From Gloeophyllum trabeum ATCC 11539 (lineage: Eukaryota; Basidiomycota; Agaricomycetes; Gloeophyllales; Gloeophyllaceae), in NCBI RefSeq assembly GCF_000344685.1, contig NW_006920421.1:575858-639857 (forward strand): a stretch of 64,000 nucleotides of DNA, given 5' to 3'. This document shows positions 59,206 to 64,000 of the stretch, piece by piece. A model generated the notes under the pieces. It saw only the letters and a program-made list of their open reading frames with translations, searched no databases and was not told the origin of the DNA. The position numbers and the translations under genes are program-made. Each line of letters opens with the position of its first letter. The first letter of the stretch is position 1.

Positions 59206-61439
59206 TTATGGGCTTTGGCAGTCAGGGATGGTGAGAGGCTTGAGGGTGCGGCTGCGAGAAGAGTGTTGGGTGAATATGTGCTAGCGAGCGGGTGCATTCT
59301 ACACTTACTTCGCGTAGAAGAGACCCCACCAGCCCTCGACACCACCGAATTGTTGGTCCTGCAGTAGCAATAAGCCTCGACGACGCTAGCACGAAACAAA
59401 TAACTGCAGACCTTCCAGATCTCATCGAAGTACTCGAAGTAGAAGTAACCGGTGCCATTCTGGTTCGCCTGGCATACGAACGTGTCGAGGAAAGTCTGAA
59501 CATGACGTCCTCAGTTGCCGAACGCCATCAGTAGAGAAAGAACAACTGACCTGAAGGTTAGCTGTCGAAGCCGTCGATGGCCCGTTGCTCTCGTTTCCAG
59601 CGTCAGATGAATTCTAGTCATGCCCTGGTATGAGCACCGCGTGTCTATGTACAAGCGAACGAAATGAGACCCACCGAAGGCCAACCGGTCTCTGCAATGT
59701 ACATCTTCGGCGAGTTGGAGAGGGCCTTAGCGGGCTCGACGTTCTGCTCGTCGAAGAACTCCCATGTCCAGTCCGCAGCCTGGTCAATTGAGACATTCGC
59801 GAACCAGGGGTGGACATTCGACATCTACACACAACAGTGAGTACAGGAAGAATTTCGGCCACGACCGGTGACACGTACGCCGTAGTCGACATCCTCAAGC
59901 ACCAACGTATTGAAGTAACTGCCCGCCTCGGCGTTCCCGACCTGGAGGTTCACGTTCATATCCTTCAGCATCTGCTTCGTGTCGTCGATGTCCGCCTTGA
60001 GCAGTGCCGCGCCCTGGTTGCCGACCGCGCTGTTCGGGTCCGACGCGCCGTTGGCGTTCAAGTAGCTACGATGAAGTCAGCACCCACTCCCGCCTTGGGC
60101 AAATCAGGACGTACTTGAGCATGAACTCGTTCCCGACGGTCACGCCGCCGATGTGGTCCGTGCCGTAGGTCTGGATGGCCTCCTGGATGGCCTGCTTCTG
60201 GCGGGTGTACGGCGTCTTGTCGGTCGGGATGTTGTAGTTGGCGAGCCAGACGGTCATGTTGACCTTGGTCTGCTTGATGGCTTCGAGCTACGAACGCGAG
60301 TGTGAGGTACACCAGAGAGCGGTCCGCGCAGGGAACTTACAACGAGAGCGGATTGATTACAGTCGGCGCCGTAAAGCCGGATGCGCTGGAGTGTGATATT
60401 AGGGACGCACGAGGTGTGGTATGAGGGCGCTTATTTACCGTAGTAAGCTGGGATAGGAGCTGCGAGTGGCTTGTTAAGTGATATCGCGACTAGAAGGGGA
60501 GGGGCAACATACCTGAATGTCAGTGATGACCTGGTCTGGAGGTGAGAGTCAGCATATGGCGCAACCAAGATCTCATAGCAGCTCGACAGGGGTACAGAGT
60601 AGGCATCGCATGTCCCAGGGAGCCAGGACCCGACATGGCCCGTGACTGCGCACTCCAAGTCACGACAAGTACCCGTCACCATCCCACCGCACTGAGAGCC
60701 CCAGATGGAGCGGTGGTCGGATGCGTAACGGCTGTAAAGAATGAAATCATAATATGCTCACCAAGACTGTTGCCGCAGGCCGGGTATTGCGACCCTTCAG
60801 GTGTATAGGCGATGCCATAGAACGACTGATGCAAGTTCGGGTTCTTCTCGAACGTGCTCGGGTCATTAGGGTCGGTCTGATTGACAGCACCAGATGAGCT
60901 GCTCTTGCTGGACGACGACGATTTCCTCGACAATGTCACGCCGAGGGCGACACCGATGGCAATGAGGCCTAGCAGACCGAGGAAGGAACCGATGACCTTC
61001 ACCAACGTCAACACCCAGACGCAAGTAGAAAACACCGCACTCACAATCCACTTCGAACGCTTGCTACGGCTCTCCTGCTTCTCCAGCCAGGCGCTGTTGC
61101 CCCCGGCGTTGTAGGGCGCGTCGAGGTCGGTGTATCCGCGCGGCTGGCCGGACATGTCTTTCAGGTTCGCCGTCGAGCCGGTTGCGGGGACTGGGGTGTA
61201 TGAAGGAGTGGAATAGTCTGAAAGACGGTGTGGGGGCTGCGCAGCAGGCGAAACGAGAGGTCAGACGGGGCAGAGGAAAGGGATAATTTAAGGGGGAAGC
61301 AGGCCGCGCGCTTATAAGTCGCACTCACTGGAACGCCCGTTCCGTCGTCGTAGTAATCCTGCAGGTCGGCACGGCTCCCTCCAGCTGGGTGGTCGGTGTA
61401 CGGCTGCATCGCTATGTCGTTTCGCGGTCGGTAGGCCAT
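59206..61439 (-). CDS. Membrane-anchored GH17 beta-1,3-glucanase
   Basis: Cuts or remodels beta-1,3-glucan of the cell wall. Twelve exons: 61329-61439, 60762-61236, 60513-60535, 60439-60459, 60341-60385, 60115-60287, 59879-60065, 59675-59824, 59551-59613, 59412-59495, 59309-59358, 59206-59251; 475 residues in frame. Cytosolic N-terminus of about 100 residues, then one long hydrophobic segment (about 100-138) followed by a Ser-rich stalk, so a type II membrane protein with the enzyme outside. Catalytic residues: proton donor Glu about 279 in GGVTVGNEF and nucleophile Glu about 390 in YIAETGWPS. TRIRLYGADCNQSALV and GVEGWWGLFYA are family blocks. Exons of 23 and 21 bases lie back to back. The first intron ends at GCGCAG; a later AG breaks the frame. 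Confidence 0.93.
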
Positions 61440-62545
61440 TTTTGCTCGTTATTCACGTCCTGCAGCAGCTTACACGCCCAGTGTACACAGTCAACAGACA
61501 GGCCGCACTAAGTTCGTTTGGCAGTGCCGCTTTGTCTTACTGCGGCAGCACCTGACACGGCTCTATTTTGAAAGCAACCCTAAATGTTTCAACGACGACC
61601 GCGCAGACGTTGAGTCTATCTTTGGGTCTTTCCAGCTTATTCACGTCGGTTTCGCCGTGTTCGACATCAGCAGCGATTTTCAACGGCTTTATACTTATAG
61701 CACAGAACAAGACGGCGTCCGAAGCGATCAGCTTCACCTGTTTCCAAGACAGCACGCCGAAGTCACCCTGATATGTGCCTGGACTGTTTATGCAATGTCC
61801 AGGAGGAGGCCGAGAGTCCAAGCTGAGTCCAAGACTCTTAGGACCGGTTGCTCACAGACGCGGCTAAAGGTCGGTTGGATTCGTCTGGATCTGTTTCTGC
61901 TCGTCTCTGCCCTTGAGGTCGTTCCGTTTGAGTGGAATATCTCCGTGCCCATGCTCCACAAGAAACGAGGGAACACGATGCAATCATTCCAGGTATGTTC
62001 CTTGTGCTGCGGTCAGTCTGAGATATATATAGGGTGTATTATATTTAGGACGCCCTTGCTATGATCATGAGGACTTCCGACAGACTTGAGACCTAGGTGG
62101 CTCGCATGTTCCAGCGCGCTATAAGGTACAGCATGAAGGCAGGAGGTGAGCCTGAGCTATCGCCTACACGTTGGCGCGGTGTTTCAGGCGTACGATACTG
62201 GCGCTGGCGAAGCGCCGAGCCCAACACGCCGCTACTCCCTCCATGCCGGCCTCGCTGTACTCTTGCTGGACTTCTCTGCGGTAGCTTCGGACGTTCTCTC
62301 CCCATCTTTGGACCGGCGGTCAACGCAGGAGGCAACGAAATTGCACCGTGAAGTCCGAGCGACATCGTATGTGGTCTCATGCAGGAAGGGTACATCTGCA
62401 ACGAATTCCAAGCATTGCACGAAGTACATCAATGATCCGATCGATTATTACAATGTAAGAATATAATGATACAATGTTGCCAAGTTGTGATCCACGGAAC
62501 GAACATCCAAGATGACCAAGATGTCTGGAGGCTTGACGGTCCAAT
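61440..62545. other. Intergenic, nothing recognised
   Basis: 1.1 kb on the 5' side of the glucanase and the 3' side of the CsbD-like gene. Short frames only, without motif. Confidence 0.45.
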
Positions 62546-63040
62546 TCACTGGTTCATCATCTTCATGCTCTCGTCATTCCCGGTTCGCTGCCTCTCCGCG
62601 GTATGCGTGCCCTCGGGCGCAATCGTCGACGCTTGCTCTCGTGCGTGGTCGTCCGCGGGCGTGGACCCAGCCCCCGCTGACGGCTCGGCGCCGGGCTTCT
62701 TAAAAGGCTGCCCATCTCGTCAGCCTTCCGCATCGCGAATAGTAGGATTAATGAGATACTCACATCCTCATCGTCCTCTAGAGACTTCTGCTTCAGTTGC
62801 CCGGTGCGCATCTCGCGTCCATGCTCAACGACATCTGGCTTCCGGGTCACCTTGCCTTTCACCTCTTCGGTCAATCCGCTCATCTTGTCGCCAAGAGTCT
62901 GCCGGTCAACATTTCTGGTCAGATACGACCCCCCACACACACAGTATTCTGCTACTTACTGCTCCTTTGTGGTACTCTGGGCCGTAACCCACCGCACCGG
63001 CGTGGCGCTGCTCAGGGTAGTCACCTTCGGCACCTGACAT
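62546..63040 (-). CDS. Small CsbD-like basidiomycete protein
   Basis: Function unknown. Three exons, 62960-63040, 62764-62898 and 62546-62707, give 125 residues. It starts MSGAEGDYPEQRHAGAVGYGP, then LGDKMSGLTEEVKGKVTRKPDVVEHGREMRTGQL, a short amphipathic stretch resembling CsbD/YjbJ stress proteins and a small family frequent in basidiomycetes. The rest is hydrophilic and probably disordered, with no signal peptide or membrane helix. All three joins are phase 0, and the last acceptor (GGGCAG) is the one that gives PFKKPGAEP. A role in stress is only suggested by the CsbD-like wording. Confidence 0.75.
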
Positions 63041-64000
63041 TGTTGTTGTCGATATTAGGAAATTTGAGTGAGTTAAGAGAATAGGATATTCAGACAGAAC
63101 GTTATATGACGGTGAATACCGCTTTCTGGAGGCATATATACGTCCTCTTGAATGACGTCATAGTGTGGCTTGCTGAGCGACTATGTCATTGGAGGAGCAG
63201 CTGTGGCCATGGAACTGCAATGCAAGCCGAGCTCCACGGCTTCTCTCGATACAACGTGAGTCCTATCATTAACCGTGGCTAACTTAGTTCCATTACAGAC
63301 CGATTCAACGTCACCATAGATAGACTTCAGTTCCAACGCATGCAAACTACGGCGCCCCCCACAGAGCGTGATGTTCCCAATGAACAATTCAGAGACTTCA
63401 CAGACGCCTAGAAATACAGTACTGTACACCATCATCGAAGTCGGTTTGGGGAAATATGGAGTGGCTATGGAAAGGTTGAACGTTGACAGGCCCCCTGAAA
63501 ATACCCATAGAGGTCTGATACCAGATAGCAACTTTCCCCCCATTTTTACCGAAACCAAAATTACCATATTGGGATGTGTTTTACCAGAAAAGTATCTGAC
63601 CTCTTGCCTTAGATGTGATTTTTACCAAAACATTGGTATCCAACCTGAGGGCTTGAGGATATTCATTCATTACAAAAAAGATTCCGGTGACTGCGGGGAT
63701 ACTAGATTCAGTTATGTATGGGCTTTATGAGCCTCTCTGAGGTGCACTGGTGTATACGGAATCCAAGAATCTCACCACCTGATCATTGTGGCAAGCTGTG
63801 GCACTGTTGTGGCCATAATTGTTACCCAAATAGTGTTTTTACCCGAAAATTGGTATCCAAGATTGATTCCACTGGCAGGTCCTTTACCAAAACTGTATCA
63901 GACCTGGCACCCATGGGTGATTTTTACCGAAACCGGTGTCAGACCACTATGAGAATTTTCAGGGGGCCTACGTTGACCTACCGGAGATGCAGGATCGTGA
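63041..64000. other. AT-rich terminal stretch without genes
   Basis: 960 bases. The first 500 show nothing recognisable; the last 460 hold diverged repeats, listed separately. No coding motif. Confidence 0.5.
63541..63955. repeat. Diverged direct repeats (TTTTTACC-AAA family)
   Basis: A core TTTTTACC followed by A/G-rich bases recurs at about 63544, 63619, 63836 and 63921. Longer matches sit in two blocks: ATTGGTATCCAA at 63632 and 63850, and TTTACC with GTATCTGACC at 63580 versus GTATCAGACC at 63895. The blocks lie about 220-310 bases apart. It may be part of a larger repeat running out of the window. Confidence 0.6.

Noticed and set aside
1..64000. CRISPR arrays, operons, prophage or insertion sequences
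   Set aside because: The window is eukaryotic, with spliced genes throughout; no regularly spaced repeats, transposase or terminal inverted repeats were seen.

Overview
The window is nuclear DNA from a basidiomycete fungus, most likely an Agaricomycete of the Polyporales type. Genes are dense and intron-rich, with introns of about 45-70 bases. Protein families found mainly in Agaricomycetes appear throughout. One tRNA gene lies among the protein genes. There are no operons, ribosome binding sites or other bacterial features. Exon joins were worked out by hand; nearly all models close in frame from start to stop, but none is backed by transcripts.

Layout. 0-6 kb: a class I histone deacetylase cut by the window start, a PAF-acetylhydrolase-like lipase, and a multi-pass membrane protein that appears frameshifted. 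6-13 kb is gene-poor: a GNAT acetyltransferase that uses GC-AG introns, an APH-fold kinase, and a broken Zn2Cys6-type regulator running into a 596-base assembly gap whose two flanks are identical. 13-26 kb: a JmjC/cupin-8 protein divergent from a Rai1/DXO decapping nuclease, a 932-residue orphan protein, and a 797-residue disordered protein. 26-36 kb: an Irc21-like cytochrome b5 protein, an intron-bearing tRNA-Val, a PrpF isomerase, a Whi5/Nrm1-like cell-cycle repressor candidate, a PalI/Rim9-like membrane protein and a sugar/quinate-type MFS transporter. 36-50 kb is housekeeping: the DNA polymerase delta subunit POLD3/Cdc27, a 1757-residue repeat-rich protein, GMP synthase, and mitochondrial Lon protease. 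50-64 kb is accessory: a GPI-type fasciclin protein, a decayed P450 beside its intact 12-exon paralogue, a membrane-anchored GH17 glucanase, a small CsbD-like protein, and a terminal stretch of diverged repeats.

The genes do not form one pathway. Themes that stand out are: (1) repeated GC-AG introns, several in one gene; (2) a shared, unnamed C-terminal module in two large disordered proteins 13 kb apart; (3) ACGCGT (MBF-type) elements clustered at the Whi5/Nrm1-like gene and also present before POLD3, suggesting G1/S control of both; (4) P450 micro-exons that carry catalytic residues; (5) several genes broken by single-base shifts, which may be real decay or assembly error.
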